Positions 13,601 through 28,600 of a DNA stretch of 64,000 bases are shown piece by piece. The notes below the pieces were generated by a model that saw only the letters and a program-made list of their open reading frames with translations, did not search any database and was not told where the DNA came from. Position 1 is the first letter of the stretch, and each line of letters begins with the position of its first letter. Position numbers and translations under genes: made by a program. The DNA lies in the NCBI GenBank assembly GCA_043228905.1, contig JBHGNT010000013.1:19344001-19408000 (forward strand), written 5' to 3'. The DNA is from Azolla caroliniana (lineage: Eukaryota > Polypodiophyta).

Positions 13601-16600
13601 TCATTTACAATGAGAAAATTGGGAAACCAGACCACTGGGTGTCCGAGTGCAGTTTAGTAGCTTACCTCGCCTGTGTTAAGAATGTTGTTGATATCTTCAA
13701 GGAATTTTTCTTGTTTCAGTTGAGTGTCACTGAATATAAAGACTGTTGGGTTGCCTTCTGCTCCAGATTTCTTGAGCACAAACTATTTCAAAAATAAATA
13801 TTTTTCAAGCATAGAAGTCAATTAGCTAAGACATCGAATCCATATAAAATGTGGAAGGCTTTGTTTAATATTTGATCTTCTTCATATTTGTATTCAGGCC
13901 AGTCATATAAACTTTTTGAGTTCAGAAGTGAGAATATTTTTCATTGAAGCCTTTTTTGTCCCATATATGAAACTAGCTGTGATTAGGCTTTCCATCAGAT
14001 TAATATGCATGAAATGTTGTCTGAAGAATATCATACCTTGAGGTCTTCCTGCCATTCAGAAAGACCGTATATCTTTGTTATTTGTATCTGAAACACGTTG
14101 TATCCAGCCATGAAGGTAGCCAGTTTTGTTAAAGACTGTCGACCAACACCTCCAACACCCACTAGTAATGCATTTCCAAATGGTTGTCTGATGATTCGGC
14201 TGATACGTAGAATGTGTTGTGCCGCATAAGAGAACAGAACCAATGACAAAGGTGACCTTGTTTGAGCATTATATTCAGCTAAGCCTTCTTCAAGGAATGT
14301 AAGAAGCTTTTTCTGATCAAGAATCTCTTCATATCTGTTAGCATATAATTTGGTTCCTTTCATTAAACAGTGTATGCCGAAGATACACAGCTCAAGATAT
14401 GAGTGCAGTAACAGAAAACGGCAAACATTTTCTAGCCTTGGGAAGTGCAAATGGATTAGTGATATATAATGGATTTTCACAATGGCTCAGATCAGATGCT
14501 TTGACATGTTGGAACCCAAAAGAAGGTGCAAGCACAGTCAATAACCTGACTGGATCTCCATCTCTTATACCTGAAATAACAGAATTACTATATCTAGTAG
14601 ACCTATTGTCTGGGCAGAAGATCATGCATATCTATGCTTTGATGTGAATGATAGATGCACAAGGGATTTATGTGATAAGAAGGAGAGTGGGCTGGATAAT
14701 ACCAATTTACTTGGGAGACAATTGTTGTGGAGTATATAATGGAATGCTAGATTTGGATCCTCTCGCACCCCTATGAAGTTACACGAGGATTGTCATAGTC
14801 AAAGCGTAAAGCAACCACAAATGCCTTTACCACAACGGGCAATGCACCCAATTTGGTATGATGAGGAATGTCATGATACAACAAGATGCTTGTAGTGTGA
14901 AGTAACTTGAGGTAACCCCCACTCCCTATTAGAGTCTAACTAATTAATTACGCAAAACATAAAGAATTATAGACCAAAGAAAGGAAAGAGGGGTGCTAAA
15001 CCACCCAACCATCCCCTAGCAACATGTGAGATGGACCCGAACCTCCTCGATGTCCCATAATATCAAGGGTTGATGTGATTTGTACCTTGGGTTCTGTGAG
15101 GAACGTACATTGTCGCGGAAATCCGCGCGTGAGTGTCAGAATGGGCGGGACCACGGGGGACTCGGACTAGGGAGTAAAAGGGGGAATGAGAGTTTATCTC
15201 TTATGGGCTTTCGATCACGAACAGGGAGCAATGACGTGTGAAGGATTAACACGACAAGAACTAGACTGAGACAAGATTCATCGAACAAATTACATTATAA
15301 GGCATGGAAGCCACGATATGATTTACAACCGCGGCCATATAGGCCAGACTTAAGCACAACTAAAAGAAACCCTAACCGGATAGGAAGAAGAAGAAGAAGA
15401 AGAAGAAACAAAACCCTAAAACGAAATGGGGAGAAGAATAACTAAAACCCTAACGGTCTACCTTAAAACGACAAAATGGTGACCCCCTCAATGGTGCCTC
15501 CTCACCCCTTTTTATAGTGGAAAAAGGGTGAGCTTATTACAAAAGGAAAGGCCAAATATTCCACTCTTTTCAAAGAAGGATATTTGCCTTGATCTTAGGA
15601 GGAGAGATTGATGGGGCCTTAACTCCGTCTCCCTCATTTTCACACACCACCATGCCCTCTACTTATTACACCCTTACTCCCATGCACTCCCCTTAGTCTA
15701 CATGTGCATGTGTACCTAAGTGCACATCACATTTGTACTTCACGAACTTCGTAGTGAACTTTAGCACCTTACATTTTACCCTTCCCTTATACATTGTTTT
15801 TCTTATTCCTATTTACAAATTTATTAAGTGCATGTGCAATGTTGCACAGCTCCATTTTATTCGTCCCACTCAGTTTTCTCACCATAGCCGAAAATCCTTA
15901 CGACAATGTGCTTAGAAAACAAGAGCTATAGCCACATTGTCATAGTCTTAACGTAAGTCAAGCCTCCCCCAAAAGAAAGTAGCTAGACTCCTTATATAGG
16001 CAAAAACCCTAGGTAATTGAATATTACAATTCGTACCCTCGTTCCTTTCAAAATTAACCCACATGTACTCATCATAAAATTAGGAAGAACTACGGAAAAC
16101 CTATCTCATGATCAATTATGGTTATGCACGTAACATACTTTGTCAATTTAAAAGATTGCACTCTTGCAATGGTTATTTGAGGGAAGTGTTTTTTGATGTG
16201 CTTTGCCAACTAAAAGATTGATCAATTAGGCAAATAAATCAATATATTTGAGAACTGTGAAAGATCTACAAACTTGTGGGGTTAATTTAGCACACTGACC
16301 TATAGACAAAGTCTTCAGAGTTTAAAATTACACACAGGAATACCATCTATTAAGGGTTAAGTACATGAGTTTGCCAATGCTTGTTGGCATGAAATCATGC
16401 TCTCTATTGAGCAGTAGTAACTTGTCTCACGCAATATGCAACCTATATTTGCATATCCCTTAAATAGTTTATACAACGTATAACTCATGAAGATGAATGT
16501 TAACATCAATCAAGGTTTGTGGCTAAAATAATACATTAATATCAAAGGACTATGTCCAATCGATGTATGTGTGGAGAAAACTCCATAATAGGAATCCTAT

Positions 16601-19600
16601 CCTCATTAATTTAAACACTTGTTCTATTAGTCCATCAAACTGAGGTTGCTCGATGGTATGGGACATCACATCGTTGCTAGGGGTTGGTCGGGTGGCTTGG
16701 CACCCATCTTTCCTTTCTTTAGGCTATAATTCTTATTTTTCACTTAATTAATTAGTTACTCACTCCCCCACTCACAAGGCTCACGCCCATGTGAATCCAC
16801 CTTTTCAAAATGCAAGAAATGACATTGATCGGTTACATTTGGGAAGGCCCAGGATCATGATGAATTGGTAGATGAGCACTTTATCTATACCTGTGACATC
16901 TTGCTCCCATTGCTAGCACACATCTTTAATAGAGCTATGTGTGAATGTTTCCTTACTAGATGCACAGAACATACCATTATACCAATCCTCAAGAGTAGAG
17001 ACTCCATGATGCTGAGCAACAATAGGAATATCATGATTGGTCATTACTTGGCTAGACAATATGGTTCAATCTTAGAGTCAGAATTGAGTATATGGACAGA
17101 GCAAAATTGCTGCCGTTCAGCTGAACAGGCAGGCTTTCAGAAAGGGTTCACAACTTTGGATCACTTATTGACCCTCGGAGCCCTTATCGAGGAGAGCAGA
17201 GCCCATAATAAGAGGACTTATTGCCTGTTTCATGCAGGCAATCATCAAGACGAAAGTCTCTTCAAATCTGTCCAGTTATTTTCCCTAAGAGAGATTGGTC
17301 CCCAAATTTCTACTCTATATGCACGCAATTATTCAGGTCAAAGGATGTTCAATAAAGGATAGTTCTTATCATCATAGCTCAATACCTACTAAACTCAGTA
17401 AGAAAGAAAAAAGGATATATAAAATGGCCGACAAGACCAAACAAGAGATTACATCTTGAGTGTTGTCTCGGTTTTTAGAACAAATAAAAATAAATGCTAC
17501 TAAAATATGTGATTGGTACTTACCTCTTAGGAATATTATTTGTGTCCATTATATCGCCAAAAGAAAGGTTTTGAAGGGCTTCGTTGATGTTCAGTTCTGT
17601 GTCTTTTGCTTGGGGATCTTCAAACACAAAATCGCATTTAAGACTCAGCCTCTCTTCTACCATTTTCCTTAAATATTTCAGAAACCAAAGCCTGTCTTGA
17701 TCATCAATAAGTCTATCATGAAAAATTCTCAAACATTCGTGGCACCATAAACGTATAAGAGACTTTTTGCTATCTAAAGTTCCTCCCATCATGCATATTC
17801 CTTGAAACACCTTTGAAAAGTCCCGTAGGTTGTATGTGTAATGCGATTTTGATGGCGTAGGTAGAAGTTCACGTTGTATCTCTCTATAGATATCAGTGGT
17901 TGCAGCAACTAGACTGGAACCTACAGAAGCCACCTGAAAGGTTGAAATCATCAATTTAGATACTTAAAATTTCTTAAAAACTGAGAATTCGGAAATTGAC
18001 CAGCATTATGCATACATCTGTTGCCAAATGTGATTTCCTTGCCCACCATGACATTATAGTTCCAAAGACGGTGTTCAGACTAGAATCATCAAAATCAGTC
18101 ACAGAAAGCACATGGTAATGTCTCAAATATCTTGGTGTTATTGGATTCCTGCCCCCTCCAGGCGGTCCCATGGCCGCAACAAATTGAATATCTTGAATTT
18201 GTCTGAAAGAATTATCAGTTCGGTCATACCTGAAAATGCATAAAATACATCATAATTATAATGCTATTGTGTGTTTGCGTATAGAAACAGAATGGTCGGT
18301 CAAGATCAACTATTATGCATATTAATTATTATTATTGTTGTTGTTATTGATATTGATAGAATAATAATTTCTCATTTCACTTGCATGCATCTAAGAACAT
18401 AATCACAATTGTATAACAATCCTCCCTAACATCTGCATTGTCCTCAGTGCTCACAAAATCCAATGTTATAATTTATTCTATAACTAGGAGTGGTTAAATG
18501 AAAACCTAAATGATCACCGCATTAAATACATGTGACTGATACACATTCTAATAACTACTTCCAGAAAAGCATTGGTAGACACAGAAAATTGGACGAAGTT
18601 CCACGGACTAGTATTCATACAAAACATGACTCAATCTACAACAAAGGGATGTCTTCACATTAATTGGAAATAAAGACAGAGTTATAAATGGATACACTGG
18701 AACTGTATCTCCTAGTTCTTCTTTGTGCTGTTTGGAACCAGGAGAATCATGTTTACTATGAGAAAAACAAAATATATCATTGCATCTCCAATTATGATGT
18801 TGGGCCACTCCACAAATTAATGTAATATAAAGCTCAACAATGCTGGGGAATGTATTTTCTAGAAGGTTTGGGTGCATGCGTGAAGGATAGCGTTTCCATT
18901 CTGTTTTCTAATAAATCTTCGACTACAGAATTTGAATGAATGGCAAAACTGTTAGTTTTCTGAAAATTTACCAGCCTCCATGGTCCATCCACTGCCGTAA
19001 AATTTCTATTGGTGGTTGGGCACCATAGACTTCCAATGCTGGCATGTTCAAGTCATCAACAAAAACAACACATTTTGTACCGAATGGAGGACCATAAATA
19101 CCTTTTCTCCTTTTGTCAAGCTTTGTATCTATTATATCCTAGAAATATCATTGAAGTATGATCAATAATCTTAAATGAAAGTTAAATGTTTCTTAAGACT
19201 TACAGAATGCCTTTATGCAAATGTACCTGCGTTACATTCGCATTCGTTTGTGCAGAGAAGGTCATCATGATGTTACGGTACAAGGTTTTGTCAATATTCT
19301 CTGTTAGCACATTCTTTATGTAGACAGTCTTTCCTGCAGTGAATTAAATTAGTAGCTTGTATGCTGTTCCAGATTTGAATCCATTTTGATGTATTTTCAC
19401 TACACTTTGTTACATGAAAGTTAAAAGGCTATCCTTCTATAACAGAGAGAAGTTATTACACTACCAGTAGTAATTTCCTACCATTACAAATTTACAAGAA
19501 ATCTAAAATATGGTCATACAAACATACCTGTTCCAGTTGGTCCTACTAATAGCACATGCTTTTGATGGGTAACAAGGACCTGTAATAAATATGAATAGCG

Positions 19601-22600
19601 AGCTGTGTCCACTGTTGCTACAATGATATCATTGAACTCAGAATCCAATCCTGGAGGTCTTTTGTCAGCAGTTTCCATCCATTCTTTCCAGCATGTTTCA
19701 GCCTTGACAAAAGCAAAACTATGAACAGACCCTGTCACAGGAAATGGTAAAGCAAATGGGAAGCTAGGCTTCTGTATTCTGAGTCCTGCACTGAGTTGAT
19801 AATCAAGGTTTTCCTCTTGAGAAAGTAGTTTACGAAAGAATTTGTCAAACTTAAGCCTGCTTTCCGCATCAAGAACTCCTCCTATTGACCACACTACCGA
19901 CATTGCAAACAGACAATGTAACCACACTTCCAAGTCTTTCCCAGTCGGTAATGCAGAAAAATCATCTTTCAGTACTTTCGAATCTGTATTGGGTGCCTTG
20001 AACTCATCTAGTAGGCTCTCAAACATGTTCAAAAGACTTTGTACAAGGTTGATGCTTGCAGTAGATACAAGCTCTTTGCAATATTTCTTGACAAACTGAA
20101 TACACGGCTCTACAAGCCAATCAAGTAAAGCTTCAACTATACTTGAATTATCTAAAAGACTTGGGAATTTTTGGGGGAGCTTCTCCATCCAAGAACATTT
20201 CATGGGTATCCAACCAATTTGAGTTGGTTCCGTGTAAACCATACCACATCTACTAACTGTGGCAGGGGATGCTACTGCAAGATCTTGCACCTCAAATATA
20301 AGGTTCATGGATGATGTCATTTGAATTATTTCTCCACTCATCAAGCAGAGTTTCTTATTATCATCCAGAACAGTATTCATATTCTCAATCCACACCTACA
20401 AACAATGAGTTAAAAGTTAAAGGCATAGACATTCCAAGGAAGCCACATAGATTCTACAGAAGAAAATAAATGTAAACGCTTACTGCATCAACAGGACCAT
20501 CGAATATTATCCATTTTCTATCTCGTGATGTGTCTACAGCAGCTGTCCGGAAACTCTTTGCAAGAACACCATCAGTCCATTCATGCGAAATAGGATCAAA
20601 TTGGCCATACAGCTGACCAATGTAGACAGACTTTGGGTTGATAATGAAAGTTTTTGTTACATTCTCCATTTTACCAGAATTACACAAGTCAGTCAATGCA
20701 GCTGCCAAAACTCTGTAGCTTTCTGTCTTAGCCCCATAAGATAATCCAACAAGCATTAGACCATGTCGCACAAGAATCATCTCATACAGTTGGAATATCT
20801 GTGTTCATCGTAAGTGTGTATCTTTATTAGATGTATGCCATACCCTTGCTTTGCAAAACATAAACATTTCCTTTATAGGTATATATTCACAATCACACGG
20901 TGTTCATTCATGAATTATTTGATACATTATATGTCAAATAAAAGTGATCGCTAAGGGGATTTTTATTCTCAATATAGACTTCCACTGCAATATACAATGA
21001 AGATGATATATTGGGGGTGCAAATCAATAGAAATTATAGTTAGGCTTCCAGTAAGCATCTTTAGCTAAGATCAGTTCTTTGTTAGGTATTACATTACATT
21101 TAAATCTGTGGTCTATTCCTAGATCTGCTGAAAAATTCAACTAGGTTTAAATTAATAGTACTTACTTTGGTACTCTTGAATGTATGATTATTTAAACAAA
21201 TGACCACTCAACCTTTCTTTCCCTTGTATTCCTGAGCACTCCAGCACTTATGACATTACATGGTCTCTAAAAGTCGAAACATCTTAGAGTAGGATTGTTG
21301 ACAATCAAGCTCAATTTGTGTGAACATGTCCTTATGAAGAAAAGGAGGACGTGTGAAAAAGTGCGTGAGTGTGAGGGTTAGAGATCCTTCACTGAGCTCT
21401 ACCATTGAAACTGTGTGAGCAGCTAGAGACGCTGTTTCAAATTGGCTATCGTCGCTGTAGTGTTGCACGGCAAGAGGCTCACGTTAACAAGAGCATACGA
21501 ATCAAGCAAAATCAGAAGGATGAATGCACAAATGGGTAGCGCACTTCCAATAGAGAAGTTGGACAGGCACAACTATGCATCTTGGGAATATACGATGCAG
21601 CAGTACTTAGTTGGGCAAGGGTATTGGAGTTATACGAGGGAGCTCAAGAAACAACCCCCAATATTATAAATCCCAACTACCCCACATGGCAGCAAGGCGG
21701 CAGTAGGGTAATGTATTGTTTGGCAACATGTGTGCAAGATCACATGTTAAGCTATATTCAAGATGCGAAAGCCCCGACAGAAGCGTGGAAAAACCTGAAG
21801 AAGATTTTCGCGGCTTCAACCACAGCGAGAAAACTTCAACTCCGGCAGGAGTTGAACAATATTCGGAAGGGGGATATTTCCGTGACGGACTATAACCTCT
21901 GGATCAAAGACTTCTGCAATTCACTTGGCTCCATCAATGTCGCAGTTGATGATGACCAGATGGTGCATATCTGCCTTGGCGGCCTCACACAAAAATATGG
22001 CTCATTTCGAATTGCCATAACAACAAGGGAGAACCCCCCAAGCTTTTTCGACTTGCAATCCATGCTAATGGTTGAGGAGAACCATACATGGTCGAAAAGC
22101 ACGACATCTGATGAGCAGATGCTATATACACATGATGATCTCAATCGAGGTCACGGTCATGGTCGTGGAAATCGGGGGTGGAAATGGCCGAGGAAGAGGT
22201 GGACGAGGTCCACAACAGTTTAATTCCAGGCAGCAAGAAGGTCAAAACAACCGAGGGAATTCCGGCAAAAAGGGGAGCTTCCACCAGCCTGCATCAACCA
22301 GGCAGAACCAGCAAACCAAGTGCTGGTATTGTGGAAAGCCTGGCCACTTTGAAGCCGTGTCGGAAGAAGAAGAATGACTCAGCTGTGATGGCTGCCCTAG
22401 AAAACAAAGGGCCAATGTTTGTTATGCGACACCAGGTGAATAGCCAGATAACAAGTGTTTCCCAACCTGATGATGTCTGGTTCGTCGACTCAGGTGCCTC
22501 AAATCACATGAGAAGTCATCAAGAATGGTTCATGAATTTGAGGGAACCCGAGAGACCCAGCGTGGTGGAGACCGGCGATGACTCCACACATGATTGAGCA

Positions 22601-25600
22601 CATTGGAGATGTGGCCCATAACAATCATGACAACAAGGGCTACATGAAGGATGTACTGCATGTCCCAACAATCATAAAGAATTTGTTCTCGGTTGGCCAA
22701 ATTGTCGAGCAAAGAATGCAAGTACGATTCAACCAGGAAGGTTGCTTCATCAAGGATAAGGGCCAACTTATCGTTCATGCAAGAAGAGAAGGTCGCATGT
22801 TTATTCTTGATGTGACTGAGGTGAACACAGCAATGTATGCAAAGTGACTCAAGGTTGAGTCTGATATTGAGTTGTGGCACAACAGGGTTGGCCATGTAAA
22901 CCTTGGTAAACTCTGATCAATGCAAACAAAAGGGGCTGTGCACGGATTCCCGCAATTTACTTTGAAACATCTTGATAATGTATGTGAGGCGTGCCAGCTA
23001 GGCAAGCAACATAGGCATCCATTCCTAAGCAAAAAAAATGTGAGTAAAGGCTTGTTGGACATCATCCACTCAGATGTATGGGGTCCAGCTCAAACAGCGA
23101 CAATCGGTGGGTGTAGGTACTTCGTTACCTTCATTGACGACTATTCGCGGCATACTTGGATATGCCCAATGAAGTAAAAAAATGAGGTCTTCTCCTACTT
23201 TCTCAAGTTAAAGAATCACGTGGAAAATGAGACGAATCGCAAGATTCGATGCTTACGGTCTGATGGTGGCCAAGAATACTTCTCAACCGAGTTCAAGGCC
23301 TTTCTAGAAGAGAAGGGGATTCGCCGGGAATTCTCTTGCCGGTATACACCATAGAAAAACGGTGTTGCTGAGCGGAAGAATCGCACAATTCTTGAGATGG
23401 TCCGCACCATGCTGCAGGAGAAGAACATTCCCAAGATCTATTGGGCAGAGGCAGCAGTTATGTCTGTGTATCTCATGATGTACGACCGAGGGTGTCCATG
23501 ACATCACCCCTCACGAGAAATATTTTGGGACATCAGTGACCCCCGTCGTGTTCGAAACAAACAGATCTGGAGCAGATTCTAAGAGTGAAGAAGAAGAGAT
23601 GTGGACGACCATTATGGGTGGAGAACCAGCAGAGAGTCTGCCCGCACTTCACCTGACTGGACCTAAGGTGTCATACAGCAATCAGAGTCTTGCAGCACGT
23701 GAAGAAACCTCTGACGTGGTATCACCTTGGTGCTACACCAACAGAAAGAAATAAAAGGGCAAGATGCTTGAGCAAGAGGCGGAGGGCAGACTCAGATCAA
23801 CCATACCGATCGGTCGACAGCAAGTATGAAATAAAGAAGACCAGACCTCAGCTATCCGGCTGGTTGGGCTTCTTAGTCAGTTCATGCAAACCCCCCGCGA
23901 CACTCACATGGATCAATTATGTTAGTGGAACACTTTATTATAGAATCTTCTATAAGCGTGGAGTACCACTTCGACTCAAAGGCGTCACGGATATTGATTG
24001 GGCGGGAAATGCATCTGATTGGAGATCCACTTCAGGATTTATGTTTTCACTCGGTAGTGGAGCAATATCCTGGAGCAGCAAGAAACAACCAACAGTGGCT
24101 CTATCGAGCACTGAGGCAAAGTATAGGGCCGCAGCTATAGCTGCCTACGAAGTTGTATGGCTTAAAAGACTGCTGAAAGACTTTAACAAATTGGTGAACA
24201 AGCCAATATTGATCCATTCAGCACTATCAAGGTGCACTATCATCACATCTGTGAGCGCATATTGGCCGGTGACATTGACCTCCAATATGTTGGCACCAAC
24301 GGCCAGGTGGCTGATATTTTCACTAAGCTGCTAGGTCTCGACAAGCTACGGCAATTCTCAGTGGATCTAGATCATAGACCACTCGATATGCTGATCTTGG
24401 GGGGGAGTACAAGTACAAAGATGAAGGAAAACATGGAGAATCAGCACCATAAAAGAGGAAGAGTGAGACCGGCATTGGCAAAGTAAGGCTGGCACATCTA
24501 ATCCAACTTGACCTGGCAAGTTAGAGGAAGACTTTTCAAAGCCCTAAATTTTTGAAGTTAGAGATAAACCCGACCCTGTCGGCACCTTTGACAAGCTCGA
24601 AATTTTGGATCGGCAAGATTGACCTTGCCAGATCAAGATCGAGTACATTGAAACAATGGGAAAACCACGGTCTAGTGGTCCGACCAACTGTAGCCGGATC
24701 TTTAACTACGCCAAGACAACCAAGCTTAAGAGGACACACAATTGACCTTGAGGGGGCATGTTGAGAATCAAGCTCAACTTGTGTGAACTTGTGCTTATGA
24801 AGAAAAGGACGATGTGTGAAAAAGTGTGTGAGCACACTTTATTGTAATCCGTGTAGTTGCCGAGTGTTAATGTAGTCGAAGAATATTAGATATTCTTATG
24901 ACAAAATCATACTCAAGTGGATATCTTGGTTAGATTCCACCAACACATTTAATATGGCAGTCCCTTGAGGACTTGTATATAAAACCCCCTTTGCCCATTC
25001 TGTTTTGTGGATGATCTTTAGTTAATTAATATAGCTCTCTTCAGTGCATAAGCTGCCATCACCCTAGTGTGTATCTTCTTATTTTCTGGAGGCGGTGGCT
25101 AGCACAATTGGCGTGAAGCAAGGATGCCCACTATCCCCCACACTCTTCGGTCTCTATATAGATGAGGTATCACAGTACATAGAGAGATTTGGTGGTTCCA
25201 GAGCACACCTAGCAGGTATAGGTATACAGATATTACTATATGCTGATGATATTGTGCTGATTTCTGACTCTCCGGAGGGACTACAAAGACATCTGAATGC
25301 CTTAAAACTATTTTGTACGGACAAAGGTTTGTAAATCAACATGAATAAAACTAAAGTGATGGTGTTTAACACCACCCAAGCATGGCTAACAAGATCACAA
25401 CCAGAATTCTTCTTGGGAGAGGAAAAGGTGGAATACACACGCTCCTACTCATACCTAGGAGTAACATTTACAGGACCTAGGTTCTCCTTACAGGAGGCCG
25501 CTTGTGCCCGACTTTCTCGTGGATATGCTGCCCTTGGTGCTCTCGAAAGACAATGTGCACATTTGCAATTCCAAGAGCCACGAACTAAGCTATGGTTATT

Positions 25601-28600
25601 TGATACACTTGTCACACCAACTCTTCTCTATGGAGTGTAAACATGGGGACCGAGTCTTAACAAGACAAATCATTGGAAAGATTTAGAGAGACCTTTAGTG
25701 TCAATGATTGCCCACATGATAAGGAGCAAAGCAACGGTGCCCCACAATATAATCCGGGTAGAGATGGGAGCAGCACCTACAATCACCGAGGCATTGTTCC
25801 GATCAGTGACATTTATCCAACGTCTTTGGGAGCTCCCTAAACGAAGGTACCCAAGGTTGGCACTTATGTCATCAAGACAACTGGCTGAAAATGGAGACAC
25901 TCATTGTTGGTATGCTGAAATGCAGCAATGGTTCGAGTCACATGGCATGAGTATAAATGCACTACCCCCGTTCCAATATAGCTTGGACTGTCCCCATCTC
26001 AATATGACCAAAGTGGAAAAGAATAGAGTGATCCGAACTGATATTATTAACTTGGAAAACAAGATACCATGGATCAGCCCCAAAATACCACTTGGTACAA
26101 AGATGGCCCACTATAAGACACACTTTTTACATACATCGGAGGATGGATTTGTCATAAGGCCACCTTATATGGACATACATCTATCCTATGTGCTGCGTAG
26201 TGTGATAGGGCAGCTGCGAACCTCATCACATCAGCTATAGATTGAGGTGGGCAGATATACACGACTACCTCTAGAAGAAAGAATTTGCCAATTGTGTCAT
26301 CAAGGAGTGGAATCTGAAGAACACTATGTTTGTCACTGTAGTGTCTTTTATGAAATCAGAGGGAGATACCATTGCCTCTTTAAACAAGGCTTTGGCCCAC
26401 TACGCAAGGTAATGGAATATGAGGACCAAAGATGCCTAGGACTTTTCTTGCTCGAGCTCAAGAGACATCGGGAAAAGTTGTTGAAGAATACAGCCACACA
26501 AGCTCATCCACAAAGGACAATCACAACTTTCTTTAGCTCCATCACTCCTAATGCTAGAAGTCAACCCCAGGATACAGAAATGGGATCCAGACCAGGATAT
26601 AACAAAGGGGTTACGATTGATCGAGCAATGGCAATTTGCCGTGCACGTAGACCCTGGCCCCATGGACCATGACCTCGACACCCTTGTCATCGACAAATAA
26701 AAGCCATTATCTCCCGCCATCGTAGGTGCTTCCCTCGCTTCGGAGACATTTCCATTCTGGATCGACCTATGATAGAGATCTTTCGGAGACAAAAGCTACA
26801 ATATACCTAACTTGAGAATCTCGCATGTGCCAAAAACCAGATTTTCTCGTCTCGTATCTTATTTACTTTTATATTTACTGTGTAATATTTACTTTATTTT
26901 GATTTGTTCTCAAAGACGAGAAAACATTTAAGATGTAATCTCTTATTCGGTCTTATAGGCCATTTTGGCCTCTTAAAAGATGTTAATATATCTTTCTTTC
27001 TTTCTTTTTCTTTCTGATTCCTTCTCTTGCTTATACACCCACTCTCTCTCGCACACACTACGGTTTTGAATACTCAACTCTATTAGAGTTAGATTCTTTG
27101 CATAAAGATAATGCCAATTATATTCCTGCGAAAACTGTCATTGGATATCAACAGGATGTGGGTGACATGTATTATATTTCAGTATTATCTCTTCCTTTCT
27201 GGATAACCTTTTTCCCGCATCTAGATGTAGTTTCTATGCATATAGTTGAATGCTATACTCCCTTTGCCTCTTCCCTGCCACGAGCATATGATACCTCACT
27301 TCTTCGAGAGTGTGAAAAATAATGTGCGCCTAACATTTAGTAAAAATTCATATTAATTCACGTATTTAAGATAATCTGACAATTTGTAAAGCAGGAAAAG
27401 GCAGTGTCAGTATTCATGGAAGTCATTGAAAAAATACCTTTTCCAAAAATATGGGAGTTGGTTGAAGATTGAATCTCTTACATACAACAATAATAGCTTC
27501 ACGCATTACCCTGTAGTCAGGAGCTGGAAGAACAACTCCCGGAAACAAATCAAGCAATATTCCTTCAAATAAAGGAATATCATGAGCCAGAAATTTTGGT
27601 AAATTAACATCTTTTAGGGACTTCAACATTAAGACTGCTTCTTCTTCTTCAGGAAATGCCTGCTTGACAGCACCTGCTGCACGCAACACTGATATCACTG
27701 CCCTCATTCCGTAATCATAATGATTTTGACTGGATAACTGTTCACTGCAATATCAAGTGAAGAGTTTAGTCACCACATACAATATCAGATCTCAGGAAGG
27801 GTTTGTTCTATTTTTCACCTGCACAAACGATACGTTGCCACAAGCTTTCTAGCAAGTTCCCAGGCCTTAAGATAACCAAAGGAGTAAAGGGTTATCTCTG
27901 AAATCAATGCATAATCAGGAACCATCATGGCAACAGTGCGGAAAAGAGCCTTCAAATTGTCAGGTAATTCAGACCGACCTGCATAGCCAGGATTCATTGT
28001 GATAAATACATTACATGTCGGATTTAGGGTTAACTTTACCCCCTCAAAGTCAAATGTCTTCAGATTTGCAGCTTTTGCCCTTTGTATTGTTAAAATCTGC
28101 TGTGCTATCACACTGAGCACCTGAAATACAGAGATTCCAATATCTAGTTATGGAAAGTGTATATGTAAACATGTTTCATACAACAATTAATTTAACTTTA
28201 AAATTTATATTTAAGAAAGTTTTAAGCTGTACTGCAATTATGTTGTAGCATTCTTAGCTTTGCCATTCAGGAAAATGTGGTCTTTATTTTCTTTTCAAAG
28301 GAATTATAAATATTGTACATAGAAACTATAGTCGCATAAAGTTTGCCCCCCAACTCTATGCCATGTAGAAGATTAAAAATAAATAAAAATAAAAAAAATA
28401 AAAAAAGAAATAGGAAAAAGCCTATAGGTGAAGTCATAAGAAAATGTATAGTTTTTGGTTCCTTTGGAAGCTCAGCTCTTACCCAAGACTAATTAAATAG
28501 CAACTACATTATGAAACAGGATCACAGAGCATATCACACTCAGAATCTGGAAATTTAAGAATTTGTTGTATCAGTTAGCTTCGATCTAATGTTGAGACAC

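Larger units (their letters stand above)
21296..25080 (+). mobile_element. Ty1/copia LTR retrotransposon, decayed, reverse transcriptase missing
   Basis: The order is gag (21520-22370; UBN2-type with [16 protein letters not shown], then a CCHC-type knuckle [10 protein letters not shown] cut by a frameshift), protease ([14 protein letters not shown] near 22470-22510), GAG-pre-integrase and integrase ([28 protein letters not shown]; then [13 protein letters not shown]). The sequence passes directly to RNase H ([19 protein letters not shown] and ALSSTEAKY, about 23985-24170). The reverse transcriptase is absent. Stops and frameshifts occur throughout. It lies antisense in the 6.6-kb dynein intron 20799-27437. 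Confidence 0.9.

Noticed and set aside
19842-20099. Plus-strand frames inside dynein exons, as in 19842-20099 and 3591-3848
   Set aside because: They overlap well-supported conserved dynein coding sequence on the other strand and resemble no protein.
25904-26243. Intronic frames of the LINE copies considered as alternative dynein exons
   Set aside because: They lie on the opposite strand and match repeated LINE sequence, and the dynein frame closes without them.
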